64,000 bases of DNA from Acephala macrosclerotiorum (GCA_014904845.1 MU119466.1:1-64000), one strand, 5' to 3'; shown: positions 36,727 through 49,727, counted from the stretch's first letter. Translations and numbers: made by a program. The notes: a model not told the origin generated them from the letters alone.

Positions 36727-39700
36727 TCAAACGCTAGCACCCCTAGGCCTACTCCTCAAACTCGGCTTCCTAGCAACAGCAACACAAAGCTTAAAGCTAC
36801 TTCTCCACGTCTCACACTCCCCTAGTAACACCTCATCATTCCATAAACTCCCCCCATTCCCTCCCATCTCTCCGCCTTGATTAAGAACAAGATTCTCATA
36901 GCAGCGAGAATACCACCATCGCCCTACTTTCGCGACCATTTTCGTGATTGAAGAATCGACTGCTGGACTCGTCGGCGTATGTAGAAGGTCGGTAAGGGAT
37001 AACTCTTGTTTCAACACCTGGGTTTTCGGATCCATTGGTTGCGAGGAGGAAGAAGCAGGGTCCGCAGAAGCCTCAAGATCGAGCGGTATTTGCGACGCAA
37101 CAGGAACGCCAACCATACAACTCTTGACCCCCTCAAACCCCCTCTTCCCCACCATCCTTAACACAGTATCACTCGCATTCGCCAAACTGATCCCCGCATC
37201 CACGTTAGAAATCTTGACCTTCAATCCGCGAACAGCTCTTCGGGTTCGGTTGCCCATATTCATCATGTCGAGGTCTAGGATTGCCATCTCAAGATAGCCG
37301 CCTGGTTTTAGGACACGTTTGGATTCGGAAATTATGTTTCGGTAGGCTGGTTCGGAGAGGGCGGGTGGGAAGCGGAAGACTACTACCGTGAAGGTGGAGG
37401 AGGGGAAGGGGAACTTGGCGAGGGGGGATGTATATTGGACTTGTCGGTGGTTGGGGGGTGTGAGTGGGAAGGATGGGGTGATGGCGGCGTTGTCGGTTGA
37501 GAGAGGGCGGGTGGGGGAGATGTTGTAGAAGGTTGAGTTGAGGTAGGTTTCTGCCGCGTAGAAGGACCAGTCGTCTGCTCTTTATGTTAGTCTTGGATAT
37601 CAGAAGGAGGAGGGGACACGAACCGTTGCCAAGACCATCGATGACAAGGATGGAATGGCGTTTTGACTGCTCTCCTACAGCTGCGATTTCCTCTCTTGCG
37701 GGACTGAAGAGCACATGTCCGAATGTGAGCCATTTGCTGACTGTCATGGATCCAACTCGGAGATTGACTTGCGAGACTAGAGATGAGGTGTCTCGTTCTG
37801 CGATCGGCATGAGGCCTGATTGGGAGCGTGAATGCGTGCTTGAAGATCCAGATTTTCGAGACCGAGAGCTACTGTTTGAACGGCGTTTCTTTTGGGCGGA
37901 GCCTTCGTGGACGGAATTATTGCGGTCGCCGTAGCCGGAGAAGAATTCTGTAAACGAGAGGGGTGTTGTGGGACTCGGAACAGCTTGTAAAGCATCCTTC
38001 AACCTCGCGCTCATATCGACGCTATACACACTCGAAGAAGTGAGAGCTGATCTCCGCTCCGGCGACGGCTCCAGTGGCTTCGAAGGCTCCGGCTCCTTGA
38101 TGACAGGTGTGGAAGTCAAAGTCGGAGATTCCTTGGCACGAATCTTGCTCTTCCTCATCCTCCTAGTCTCGTAACTCTCATACTGAAACGGCAACCCGTG
38201 CGACGAGGTAGCAGAAACAGGTGCTTTCATCGTATCGTCGTTCTCGATCAGATCATCGTATTCATCCCACATCTCATCCTCCTCAAGCGGATCATCAGGA
38301 GCGGGAATGACTGCCGTGGTAGCAGCAAAGCTCAATCCACTTAGGCCTCCGGAACTGCTTGTCGTAGCTTCTGAGTTCTTGCGAGGTGAGAAGGCGAGGA
38401 AGTCGCGATGACTTGCCGTGCTTTCTGATTTCGAATCGGTGGATTCTTGTCTGAGCCTTGGAACAGCGGCGACTTCTGGCTGAGGGTCGTTCTGAGGCTC
38501 AGGCGTCGAAGGCTTCGGTGGACTGGGACCAACGGCGACGGATTGTGTGTCGATAACGAGGGGCGTAAGGATGGGCTGAACAGTACTGAGTCGTGCAAAG
38601 GGTCTCGAAAATGACTTTGGCGATGTAGTCTCGGGTCGAGCAGAGATGACCTTGGGTATCCTTCCAACTTGTGGCAGTCGACTAGGACGAACTCGAGCTG
38701 GTTCTTGAGTGAGATGAAGATCCGTTGGAGGTGGAGTCTTGGGTCGTTCTGGCATCTGCATCGGTTCTGGCGACGAGAATATGACTGGAGGCGGTGTCTC
38801 CATTCGAGGTTCTTGCATTGGAATCGGCTCAGGCAAGTCAGGAGTGACAAGATTGTCGAGCTGCTCCTTCCTTCGTATCTTCTCCTTGAAATGCCCAAAC
38901 TGAAGCGCATCCAATTCCTCATTCGACATGGCAACAACTTCTGCGTCGCGAAGCAGATCCTCTAAGTTGGCAGAGTCGGGATCGAGCTGATCATCCGAAG
39001 AGTCGAGAAGAGCATAATGCGGGACCGCCTTTGCAGGAGCCTTACCCACCGCCACCTGCATCGCAGGCATAGGCTCAGGTTGAGGCTTGCTGGGCTGCGA
39101 TCGATGGAAGAAATTCCACTTCCTAGGCTCCTTGGGCTTCTTCTCCAACTTCTTCGGCTTTGTCAACATACCCTTCCTCGCCGTCCCAATCTCCGCCTTC
39201 TCCATCAACGACTCATTGGACAGTATACTCGCATCCAAACTCGTCATCGAAGGCGACACCCCCATATTCTCGAAGTTCAACGGTCGAGGAAGATTCAACG
39301 TCCCAGTTGAATTATTGAGAACCGAGCGACGAAACCCCAACGAGCTCTTCCCAACACCATCATCACTACTATCACTCGTCCTCCTCCCCTTCCGCGTTAT
39401 CGCACTCACCCTCTTCGTATTCTCCTTCGGCATAGCAGAAGGCCACAACGTCGTCCTCGAAACCTCATGACTGAGACCCGATCCCTTCAACTCAAGACTC
39501 GGTCTAGACCGATCCAGCGGTGGCAAGCCCGTATTACTCTCCGTTCGCGTTAACTCCGAACTTGCATTCTGGTTCTCGATAATCTCACCCCCGCCAGCGA
39601 TAATCACAGGACTCATGCGATGGAGTAAGAAAGGGTCGTGTGTTCGTGTGCTGGAGACGCTTTCTTGGGATGAGGAGGTTGCGATGCTGAGACTGATGGA

Positions 39701-41530
39701 GCCTTGGCGGGATGAGAAACCGCCTGTGCTGCTGGATCGTCCTCGAGAGGCGGCGTATTTGCCGTACCCTTCGTGGCCGGTTCCTGCTGCTGGGCCTTTT
39801 CTTAAACCTCTGTTCTCAAGTGTTGTTACTTCGGGAGTGGTCTTGGTGCGTCTGCTGAAGAGTCCGAATCGCGACTTGGTGTTCGAGACACTTGGGTTTG
39901 GCGTTCGTGAGATGCCTCTCGATGTTGGCGGATGCGGTCGAAGATCAGGAATTATGCCCAAACCAGATGGCGCAGGTGTCGCTTCTCGCGGTGATGGTAT
40001 GACAGGACTCGGCGATGGATTGTTTCGTGACGGTAATCGACTTCCAGGCTGTGGCCGCAGAGTAGGCTGACTTGGCAATTGAGGCGACGACCCAACACTC
40101 CTCGGCTTTGGAAGAGCACTGTGCCTTCGACTTTGTAGAAGACCTGTGAGGTTGCTTTGAACAATTGGCGACACTCCCATTTGAACGTGCAGATCAGGTG
40201 CCCCTTCCCTACTAGGCCGCATCGGTGGAGTCACCTTAGTCATTGGAGCAGCGGTCCTGGTAGGCCTCGTTGGCTTCACATGCGATGGCTCAGCAGGAGG
40301 CATCATGATGGGCTTTGCAGGCGCCTGGGAAGGCTTAGAAGGAGAGTCTTCCGGTTCTTCCGATCTCGACTTCTTGAACTTTTGCGATGACTTTCGAGGT
40401 GGTGGACTTGGCGGAAGTGGCGATAATCTCTTTTTTTTCTTCTTTTCCTTAGCCTCTTTCGACTTTCCATCACCCTTCACTGTCGAGTTCGACGAGGACG
40501 AAGTGATGGACTCTCGTAGTGATGGAAGACCTTGCGGTGATGCTTCGGTGGGAATGCTTGCAGCTCGCCGCCTACCTGTCAGAGGAGGTCTGTTGAGTGC
40601 CGGGCTACCTTGTCGTAATCTTGGAGTTGTGGTGGCTTTCATGGGGGCCAAGATACCAGGGGATTGAGATGAGATGGATGTCGGTGTGGTATCCCTGCTG
40701 TAAGCGCCGGGACCAGGCGATTCTGAGAATCGCGTCGATGGACTCGCGCTGTATCCACTGCCACTATACCCGCTGTACCGATGATGGCTACTCCCGCCTG
40801 AGTATAATGGAGTCCCGGAAAAGGACGTGGATGGAGGCAAGTCTTGTGTTGACAGTTTGTGTGGTAGATCCGTAATGTGTCTGTTGTGAGCCCCAGTCTC
40901 TGGCTTGAATCGATACCTGTCCAGCTCCGGATATATCTGTGGCGACTCTTTCGTGGCTGGTGTCTTGGATCTCGCTGGCCTAGTGAAGATCTCATTATAA
41001 GCCTCAGCCGACTTCTGCGTAGCATCCGTGCTCGGCCGCCTGTCAGACGAAGTCGAAGAGAACTTTGTCGATGACGATGAAGACTCTTTCCTTTCAGACT
41101 GGAGAGGAGAAGGCTCGGCTTGTTGCGCAACAGAGGAAGGTTTCCTCCGAAGTACATTCCGAGATGACTTTCCTCTCAACTCTGGAGTCGGCCTCACACC
41201 TGACGTTGCAGTTTTGGGGAGATTCCGACTAAACCCAAAGCTCGAACTGCCGCTTCCCGTCCTTCTTTCCTCCAGCTTCAGTCTCGTACTTGGCGATGGG
41301 TCGCGCATGCTCGGTCTTGGTAGCCCCATCTGCTGTGGCTTTCCTGCCGAAGGAGCTCTCATCCTCGTCTCCGTTTCCATCTGCCCTGAGATATGCGCAA
41401 TGTCTGCCTCCCTATGCTCCAGCTTCTCCTGCCTCGCAGCACCCTGCTGCATATATGTGCCTAACCTTCTCGCTCTCGTCGTCTCGCCTGGCCGAGGCGG
41501 TGGGTCAAACCCAGATCTGTACGAAGCCAT
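36727..41530 (-). CDS. SAM-dependent methyltransferase with very long disordered N-terminus (1584 aa)
   Basis: Complement of 36727-37574 and 37624-41530; the 49 bp intron joins ILVIDGLGN to DDWSFYAAETYL, and the total is 1585 codons. Residues 1 to about 1270 are low-complexity Ser/Pro/Arg-rich sequence with a lysine run (about 380) and acidic patches. The C-terminal ~290 residues contain a class I methyltransferase: motif I ILVIDGLGNDDW, a central FPFPSSTFTVVVFRFPPAL, and LKPGGYLEMAILDLD. The substrate is unknown. The protein is a conserved ascomycete type and may be a scaffolded regulatory methyltransferase (inference). The start is MASYRSGFDPPPRPG; a longer frame upstream lacks a better context. 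The intron interrupts the SAM-binding motif. Confidence 0.85.
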
Positions 41531-44500
41531 TATGTTCCTGCTATCGTCACGGCATTTAAATGTATTGCCCAACGTTGTGCTGTTGTACCAACGTTATAAT
41601 AATTCCTCCGCGCCCTGTATGTTCAACATTCCTTGCGGAAGATGCGGTCTTTGTAAATAAGAAGAAAGCCTCTGTACCTTGTCAGTCAGCATGTGCATAG
41701 TAAGGCAAACAAAAAGAAACACTTGAGTTCAATGCGGGGCAACTTACAACCAGTAACCTTTATGACTTGTCCTAATACCAATACTTTTTTTGAACGTCCG
41801 CGAGGACTGATATCTAAAAAGAAAGAAGCTCAGGGTATATAGCTATGAGCAGGGTACCATACGGCAACGGCAAATGACTAGGCGCGATGTAGTGGCGACC
41901 AATATGGTACGAACTTGCACGTGCAGATAGCCACCAGGATAGGTGATATAGGCACGGCTGGAATATTATTGCATGCACCACCAGGGCTCCTTGAAACTGT
42001 GGGACTGCGACTGATGATATCGACGAACAAAAAAGGAAAATAACGAAAGCAAGTAATTAATTTCTGATAGCAGAGTAGTCGAAAAGGGAAGAGGGAAGAG
42101 AGAATGAATTCCCAGGTGGAGACCGCGAGTTTAAGGGTCGCACGTAGTCGGGACGATCGAAGACCAGAGTGTGGGGACTAGTAATCCGTGGTGCGTGCAG
42201 GGGATGCAGAACCTCAGACGAGGGGTTGTAGTTGGGCGCTCAATGTCGTTGGGCGAGGTCGTGAAGCGCCTGGGAGTCTCGAGCAGCGCAAGCCTCTTCC
42301 TCTGTCAAGTTTGACGGAAGACCGGTCCTGTGGATTTGGTGGAATGGCAGCTCTGTAGTGGTGGTAGTGAGGACGTCCTAAAGTGGGCTGATCCATCAGA
42401 TATGAAAGCCAAGATCGTTTCCAGCGTGGAGCCTGGAGATGCTGGAAGGCTGGAAGTGCCGTGGCTACTCAGTCCCGTGGCTGTCACTGATATCAGGACG
42501 AGAGGTATATTTGCTTGTGGCGTCGTCGGGCTTTCGTCTGTCTCGCCAGTCATCTTCCCAGTGAGTAACGTGCAGGAGTCCCAGTCAGGCGGCCTTTGCG
42601 GGACCCAGTGAATGCCACTCCTGGAGTCGCCGGGAGTCGTTGACCTGGAATAGAAACCGTTGCAAATGGAAAAGACCTACGAAGTGACCTCTGCACCAGC
42701 TGTTTGAGTGGTCGATGGCCCGCAGCGTGGAGACGAGGTCCTGTACGGGCAGGCCAGCGAACCGGGCCCCCAAGGCAATGTCTGGCCAAGGCCAACTCAC
42801 TCCCTCGATTCCACGACTGTCCTCTCTTCCTCGGTCGGGCAAGACGCGCAGGGCAAATGCAGGACTGCAGCAGAAACTGGCAGCGCTGCGCCCTCCTGCA
42901 GGTCCATCCACTCTACATCAACGCTTCTGCAGCAGTCGCGAGCATCGCATGCTCTGGAGGCCTATAAGAAGACCGCAGCGCGGTCTGGCAGGATTGATAG
43001 GAGGTCATTGGAGGTGTGTGAGGCAGGATTGCGTGCGGCGGTGGGAGTTGTTGGTGGGAGCGTTTGCGACGTTGGGGGAATCGAATAGACGCTGTGTCAT
43101 CATTCGTCGGCTAAGCTGGGAGGGGGCCATGAAGCCTTCAGGGTAGCCGCACAGTGGGGGGAGCACCAGCCCAGAGACAGCCAAAGCCAGTGAAGCCACA
43201 GGGTCACCGACTCTTCCACGGCCGTGTCAAGTTTCGATCACCCACGGATCCTCCACATCTGTAACCAGTGGCCATGCGCTGTTAGTGAGTCTTAGAAACT
43301 CTGCCAGAGCTGCTCTCTGGCCTGTGTCGGCTTTCCGCGATGGCGAACAGGTGCGCTTGTCGCTTTCTGCATGGCTATTTTGGTCATCATCGCTTCATTA
43401 TTGCCAACATCCTGCGCGGCCCTCAGCGGCACTGCGCGTATGAAGATCATGTGCCCGTCATTGGGCCGCCAGGGACCTCTCAATATCGCCATGTCCGAAC
43501 TCAACATCAGCTTTCAGCGGTACCTGGGTACGGCCTCCATTCTTCTTCTTCTTCTACGTAAAAGACCTCCTGACCCCGAAGTTGTGCGAGATGGAATCTT
43601 CACGGACCGGACGGAAGGCCATGGTCGTGAACGGGTCGCATCGTTCCCTTCCTCCCTTCACAGGCTCGATGTCTTGGCAGGGTACTTTCAGGAGACCGCC
43701 AAAAGACCGTCCAAGATGCCAGGAGGGCAACTTGTGACGGTCGACCTCGTACATTCCCACCAACAGTAAGTATCTCGGTGGAGTATCACGTTTCAATTCT
43801 CATCATTCCTTCCTTCTCTTATTCCTCATGCTCCACTTGTAACATATCCGTGATCAAAGGCTAGCCATCTCTGTGCTCTCGTTGGTTCACCCCGGGATTT
43901 TCACACCCAATCGTTCTGATAATTTACATTTTCGGGGCGGCTCGAGAGGGTAGGGAGAGCCCCTGACCCCTCCTCACCCTTATGTTTCTCCTTACCCGTT
44001 CATGGGCTTTCGATCCTCCCAAGGAGCGTCGTGAGCAGTTAACTTTTGTTTGAAAGATGGGCTGGATTAGGAAACTGGCTGCTCTTGGTCATCAATCCAT
44101 GATAAGGTTGGAGGTTCTCCAGGAGTCGCTCCAGGGATCGGCGAGTATCCGGCAAGACATGCCTGTATGATTTGATGCCGTGCTTTCTCGCTCATTATTA
44201 CTCCGTACTGTTGCGTATATGCAGTACGAAATACGCACGAAAAAGAAAAGATTCCAGCCCAGACACCCGATCCCGAACCCAAGTCATTATAAACGATCAA
44301 GCCAGAAGCGAGCGCCAGAATCTATTGAGGTGCCAGAAAGAGACATCTTCGCGCGGCGCACCACCTCATTCGGATTCAGCCCACCACCTGACTCATCTCG
44401 TGGACCTGAATCAAGGCCCAAATTCCAGGTCCGCATCAAATCGACAATATCTAAGATCACGTTCCCAGCAAAGCTGAAGCGCGCATTAGCGGACGGGGAA

Positions 44501-45836
44501 TTTGTGCGTTGTCGCGGCTATCTGATCATCTCGTAGCCTCGGAGTAGTCGCAATTGTGGCGAGTGCCTTGCATGACTTCGCCACAATTGCCTTCGCCTTG
44601 GAACCTTATGCGTTGACGTGGCAGGCGAAAGTTTTGACTAAAGGCTTTGATGCAATATTTTCCAGGCACCGAACTAAGTGAAGATAGGCGCGCTCACTCC
44701 GATGGAAGCCTTTTCGAACGTTGGGATCGAGGTGCCTTTGGCTTGAAAGTTAGAGCAAGGCCGTTTTCAACTCAGCAGGGATGTAAGACCCCTCATTGGA
44801 CTCTGGGGTCAAGATGTGGCTTGACCGTCTTAGGGTTTGGTGAAGTAACACGATACCGGTGGGTGTGGTGTCACAAGGTTGTTCTCTAGACCTTCGCGTC
44901 TAGAATCTACACGCACTTGGAGAGAGGTTCGATGTTGTACGAGTTAACGAGATGGAGCCAGCCGAGATGGAGCCAGCCTGGATCAGAGCCTGGGAGGTGG
45001 AATCATGGGATGGTGCAAGGATTGGCTTGCTGGTACAGGTACTGTATCTGCTATTGTATGGTATGGTATGGCACGACCTGTCGTGTTAGCACTCAATCTC
45101 GGGAACCTATTAAGTCAGCCAAACCCATCTTTATAACTTCATTTGCGTGCACAGATTCATCTAAGATCCACCCAAGCATCCATATATTCCCGCGGATTCT
45201 ATGCTTACTCCACAACGGATATGATGATTCTCCAAGGATTTTGATGTCGGTGGCACGGAAAAGGCATGGTCCAAATCGGTAAACCATCAGAAGCCTATTA
45301 GAACGTCGAACGTCGCTTCTGCATCCTCATTCGCGAATCCCTAGTCAACATACATGCTTCACCCTATCCATCGTGCAGAGGCTACTCTGTTAGCACTGAG
45401 AGTAACATCCGGTGGAAACAGGGAGTTGCTCACCCGACAGAGCCTTGACCTAGAAGACAGACAGTCCCCGCGGCAGCCGCAAACCTTGATAGAAGGCGTG
45501 ATATGTGAAAGGAGAAATGTCGAAACGAAATACCACCGAAGCCTCAAGCCACTGTCCCACCCGGTTCGTTTCATGAAATGTGATATAATGTGATGAAGCA
45601 TCGAGAACGGAAAGAACGACAAGAATGGAAATTCGGTGCAGGAATCGTCACAATGACTTGCGGGGTGCATGACTGAATCGGTATTAGGTGCAGAAAGTAG
45701 AGCCATTTTCATTCTCCGAGAACGCCATCAACCCACCGCGATCGCTGCCAAGACTGTCAAATTTTGCTAGTTTACACGGGAAGCGGGAAATCTCCGATAT
45801 CAAGATGATCGAAGGAAATGTGAGACCAGGTCGTCC
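41531..45836. other. Long intergenic region, no well-supported gene
   Basis: About 4.3 kb between two minus-strand genes. Many overlapping open frames occur on both strands in the GC-rich part (42.3-43.8 kb), but none shows a motif, clear start context or splice pattern. There are small repeats: a doubled GAGATGGAGCCAGCC at about 44950-44980 and TATGG units at about 45055-45070. It probably includes a long 5' leader of the methyltransferase gene. Confidence 0.45.
44180..44536 (+). CDS. Doubtful small ORF (118 aa)
   Basis: The frame opens at 44180 (an ATG-like start inside the run of alternatives) and ends at TAG. Its latter half is basic and Pro/Ser-rich (FQVRIKSTISKITFPAKLKR). No domain. 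Listed only because the window offers no competing gene here. Confidence 0.15.
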   Translation: MLSRSLLLRTVAYMQYEIRTKKKRFQPRHPIPNPSHYKRSSQKRAPESIEVPERDIFARRTTSFGFSPPPDSSRGPESRPKFQVRIKSTISKITFPAKLKRALADGEFVRCRGYLIIS

Positions 45837-46738
45837 TCAGGTCGATGTTGCAGCAGCTTCTGGTGCTTTGCCAAATCTCTTCGCCCGCGCCTCCGCCTTT
45901 GCTTTCTCGACTGGGTCATCTGTGATCTTTCCGAAACCCTGCTTTTTGTTCAATGGCGCGGCGCCCCTGGGTTTTGGGTCTGCTCTTCGGTCGGGTGTCT
46001 GTCTCTTCGCTGCTCTTCCACCACGACCACCGCCCTGCTCATCTCTGGCTCGCTTCTGTCTGCGCTCGGGAAGGGCAGAGTCCAGACCACTGATGACGGT
46101 ATCCTTCCCCTCTGTTCCAAACTTCTTCGCACGTTCTGCCAGCTTCTTCGCTTCCTCGTTCTCGGGGATGTTGAATCGCTTGGCACGAGCAGCCCGCTTC
46201 TCGGCCTCCTTCTGAGCGTCACTCTTCTCCAAGCCAATGCTGAAATCTTCCTTCGGCGCCTCTGGCTCTGGAGCTGGAGCTACCTCTGTGGTTGTAGCAC
46301 CTGATGACGCGACAGCCCCATCTGCGGCTTTCAGAGCGTCCTCTCCCCCGGTCACCTTCAAATCTGTCGTTGTAGAAGGATCGACATCGACTTTCTGGTT
46401 TGGAACAGCGACAGGCGTATCGATGACACCTTGACCACCGGCTGCAACGGCAGCGGCAGCGGGTACAGTTGCCTTGTTGTCGTCCTCGTCCCAGTCAATT
46501 TCATCTTCGGCAGCGCCTGCGGTAGCAGCTAAAGGAAATTATATCAGCATTATGCGCATATCGAGGTGGGAGCGGCAGAGCGCATGAATTGAGTAATCAT
46601 ACCTGTAGCGCCACCAGCTTTCTTGTCATCTTCTTGTAATCTTGCGATGAGGTCGGCTTTGTTGCCAGAGACCACGAGCCCACGCTCCTGGAGAATCTTC
46701 TTGAGGTCAGGGACCTTCAGTTGGGTGTAATCTGCCAT
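45837..46738 (-). CDS. tho1: SAP-domain mRNA export factor, Tho1/SARNP-like (275 aa)
   Basis: Complement of 45837-46528 and 46603-46738; the 74 bp intron joins KKAGGAT to AATAGAAEDEIDW, 276 codons. Residues 1-38 are a SAP domain (YTQLKVPDLKKILQERGLVV, SGNKADLIARL). The middle is acidic and Ala/Thr/Pro-rich. The C-terminal half has the repeated RAKRF/RAKKFG elements typical of Tho1 and human SARNP (CIP29), which bind RNA and the DEAD-box ATPase Sub2/UAP56. It likely acts in nuclear transcription-coupled mRNP assembly and export. The length fits the family, with no anomalies. Symbol by family resemblance. Confidence 0.85.
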
Positions 46739-47804
46739 TTTTGGAAGTGTATGATGTATAAATAGGTGTCGCAGGATGTTTGTGAAGACGATTGAGGTAG
46801 ATTCGGAATTGTGCGATGGGTTGCGGAGATGGTGTTGAAGAGTTGAGCTCGGTGGTGATGTTGAGTTCGTTCTTGCGCTGCTGCAACGCGTTCTTAGCCT
46901 TGGTCGACGTGGTGATGCAAGGGGGTCCGTGTAGCCTCGCTAGACACACCCCTTGCACCAAAACCGTCAAAATATCTTCGAACCTCAACACAATAGAAGA
47001 GATGTCATTTTCGTTGACCTTTAAAAATAATTCAGCAGCAATGTTTGCTTATCACTGCAATATCATAAAAATGTGCTTCTGAGTGACTAGAGTCCTAGCA
47101 AGTGACGTGGGGACGTGGTCGTTGACATTATATCTATTTTAAGCATTGCTCCATTTATCATCTTCCTCAAGTCCTGATTTGAGTGTCACATTACCTTTTT
47201 TTTGTCTCGAATCGTGAGTGCGATATGCTATATCATGTTCATGATCTCACACATGCAAAACTGACAAGAGGGGTACGTTCTTGATGCTGCTCAAAGCGCA
47301 AGGAGAATCCGAGCCGCATTACTGCACATCTACCCTCAGGTTCTACATTATGATATCAATCGAAGACCCAGTGTTAGAGCCTCACTCACAAACATACGTT
47401 TCTAGTCGTTCGAGGTTGTCTGACAAGAAAGAGCCAATTCGTGTCACGTGAGATATTTACATCGTGCCTCCTGACAACATGTCTAGCTCCTGAGTGCCTA
47501 TGAATGTCACAAGAATGACAAGGTCAAGGGAGGGTTGAAATTACGTTTGAAAATCTAGCTAGGTGCCATTTCTTGGCAAAGTAACTTGTGATTAGGCATA
47601 TACTACAGCCCTCCCATCTGAGCATCAGCTTCGCTCTGCCTTGATGAACATACAAGGCTTTAAGCTCAAGTCGCTCCTGCTCAAGGGCTATCGTTTAGCT
47701 CATCCATGTCCGAAAATATCAGCTTCAGAATCCTCAGAGTCTTCAATCCAATCTCGATCGCCAACAACGCAGTACACCTCGATCTATTCAACCTCGACTC
47801 CAAC
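46739..47804. other. Intergenic, promoter regions, no gene seen
   Basis: Divergent promoter space between the tho1-like gene (minus) and the small module gene (plus). An in-frame ATG at 47706 could extend the latter by 33 codons. Confidence 0.5.
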
Positions 47805-48538
47805 ATGGCGAGATCCAGAAAAGCAAATTCTAGGTCCGGATTGAGCACTTTCTTTAAATCTTCGAAGTCCTCTGGTATCACCAAGACCAAGAAATCGATC
47901 TGTCCACCCACCAGCACCAAAAATCCCGCGACAATTTCAGGCAAAGCAACGAAGACTTTCGAGCCAATTACCTTTCCAAATCTCTACAAGGAAGGGTCGG
48001 CTTCTGACAAGGTCGACGCAAAGGATTCATCTCTTCCATTTTCGATCTCTCCTTCTGCCAACATTGCAGTCGCCTCTGCCACCCAGGCTCCGGCCCAGAA
48101 CACTTCCCTAGAACCCACGAAGACCTCCCTCCCGGATACCGACAACTCCCAAACACCAATCATCTCCATCGATGCTTCCGGAAACGCAATAATCAACAGG
48201 CCCCTTCCCATCTCCGAGATGACCAATGCCGAAATCCTTGAACTAACGTTGGAGCTCTACAAGCATTTTGACTACGCCTACCATGAAATCAGAGGCAAGA
48301 TCGAACCCCCTAGTGCTGCTTTCCGTCTTTATAGAGCTGTTTGACTAATTGCGATCATACAGAAGCCCTCAACATTGCTTTGAATGCCAACCGTCAAGTG
48401 ATCACCAAGGAGGATCTGGTAGCTGTCCGCGAAGAACAAAGGGCGAGGTTGATATTAAGGTACATGGATGAAGCAATATACGAGGCACAGGATGTGGTCG
48501 AGGGAGAGGCTATGAGGATGCAATGGATGGGATACTGA
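47805..48538 (+). CDS. Small protein with the shared 'FxxYxxxEI' module, copy 1 (221 aa)
   Basis: Exons 47805-48294 and 48363-48538, 222 codons. The 68 bp intron has a GC donor (AGAG|GCAAGA) and a GACTAAT branch; using it joins YAYHEIR to EALNIALNANRQV, and reading through would stop early. The N-terminal 130 residues are basic then Ser/Thr/Pro-rich and probably disordered. The C-terminal part is helical: TNAEILELTLELYKHFDYAY, then ITKEDLVAVREEQRARL. Two other genes nearby share this module with an intron at the same phase and place. No known family is recognised. The start could be 47706, but 47805 resembles the start of the next relative. Function unknown. Confidence 0.65.
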
Positions 48539-48900
48539 TGCATTAGCGGATGGGGAGATGAAATGAACACTGCAAGCTGGGAATTGCAAGTTAGGAGTGG
48601 GGATCTTTGCTGTGGATATGAAAGCTGGTTCTTGCTTTACCTTTAAATAAGGATCTCAAGGAGAGTCATAGGTTCTCTCACATCCGAAGCATTCGATCAG
48701 ATAGAGCAACATGATGCCAAGGCACTTCAATTCAAATCCATCATGACGTTGAACATCTCAGCCATTTCCTTTCTTGAGGGTGAGCCTCCAAGACAAAGAA
48801 CACAGGCGCTCACATCCGAAAGATTTGCACAGGCATTTACAGCTGCCGCGTGATTGTTAGTGTCGTTGAATCAAATGCATAAACCGGTTAGCTTCATATA

Positions 48901-49110
48901 GAGGAATGATACAACGACAATAAGCGGGGCCCTTTCCAACGTTTCGTAGAAGGGAAGAATACAACGAGAGTAAGCGAGCCCCTTTCGAACCTTTCGTGTG
49001 GAGGAACGATATGAGGACAATAAGCGGGGGTCTTTCTAATGTTTCGTATAAGGGAACAATTCAAGGACAGTAAGCGAGCCCCTTTCGAACATTTCATATG
49101 GGGAAACAAT
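48901..49110. repeat. 50 bp tandem repeat (minisatellite), four units plus a partial
   Basis: Units start at 48901, 48951, 49001, 49051 and partially 49101, exactly 50 bases apart. The shared core is GGAA-x-AT, then a TAAGCG block, then CTTTC-x-AAC-x-TTTCGT. Units 1 and 3 resemble each other more (TAAGCGGGG) and so do units 2 and 4 (TAAGCGAGCCCC), giving a 100 bp higher-order period. A stray half unit recurs near 49282-49320. Confidence 0.9.
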
Positions 49111-49174
49111 CGGATAACACCAGCGAGACTGTCGTATATGGCAACGATAGCACGACACTTGCATGATATTCCTA

Positions 49175-49535
49175 CACTGTTCATCGTCTTCCTGTGAAAG
49201 GCGCTGTGCATTTCTTTCCAACAGAGACTCAGCTTCACTGAGAACTCTTGAGCAAGTCCTCTCTGCAGGGACTTCCGTATAGGGGAACATTAGGGGGGTA
49301 TAAGCGAGAGTTTCGAATCGGGGAACGATAGTACGATAGCACGATAGTACTTACGATAGTACCTACGCTGGTGCCTACGATAGTAGCAGGAGTTTCGCGT
49401 AGGAATCAAAAGAACGACGCTTGTTGCTACATTATTACACTGAACGTGCTCTTCTTTGCGAAAGTCACCGCGTATTTCCTCTCAGCGAGCAGTCAGCTTC
49501 GCTGGGCTTTCTTCAGCACATTCTCTCTCGTAATT
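49175..49535. repeat. Diverged direct duplication flanking the microsatellite
   Basis: About 49180-49265 and 49440-49530 align loosely: CTTC, then GAAAG, TTTC, CAGCTTC-x-CTG and AGCA-x-TCTCTCT in the same order. This suggests an old duplication around the ACGATAGTAC tract. Confidence 0.45.
49305..49395. repeat. ACGATAGTAC-type short repeat
   Basis: Degenerate repeats of ACGATAGTAC/ACGATAGCAC follow directly on a partial copy of the 50 bp unit. Simple sequence. Confidence 0.7.
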
Positions 49536-49727
49536 GATCCATGAATGAAGCTGTAATTGCTCCAGCTCCTATTCAATTTCACTAATCGCCACTGAAGGCT
49601 CTGAGCTGCTGGGTCTACCCTCGCCAACTACATAACTTCGACAACTTAATCCAAATACAGAAGCCCAAAGTCCTTCCTCTCAAGACTCATCACGTCGATC
49701 CTCAACACCTTCAACCTACCATCCAAG

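Larger units (their letters stand above)
48539..49727. other. Intergenic, repeat-rich
   Basis: Holds the 50 bp tandem array, the ACGATAGTAC microsatellite and a diverged direct duplication listed separately. No gene is seen. Confidence 0.5.

Noticed and set aside
37289..41660. Several long plus-strand frames opposite the methyltransferase gene
   Set aside because: They are mirror frames of a Ser/Pro/Arg-rich coding exon, giving Arg/Leu-rich nonsense products.
42330..43796. Overlapping open frames of 60-143 codons on both strands
   Set aside because: Typical of GC-rich non-coding DNA; no domain, no consistent splice model.
48901..49110. CRISPR-like array
   Set aside because: Head-to-tail tandem units without spacers, in a eukaryote; it is a minisatellite.
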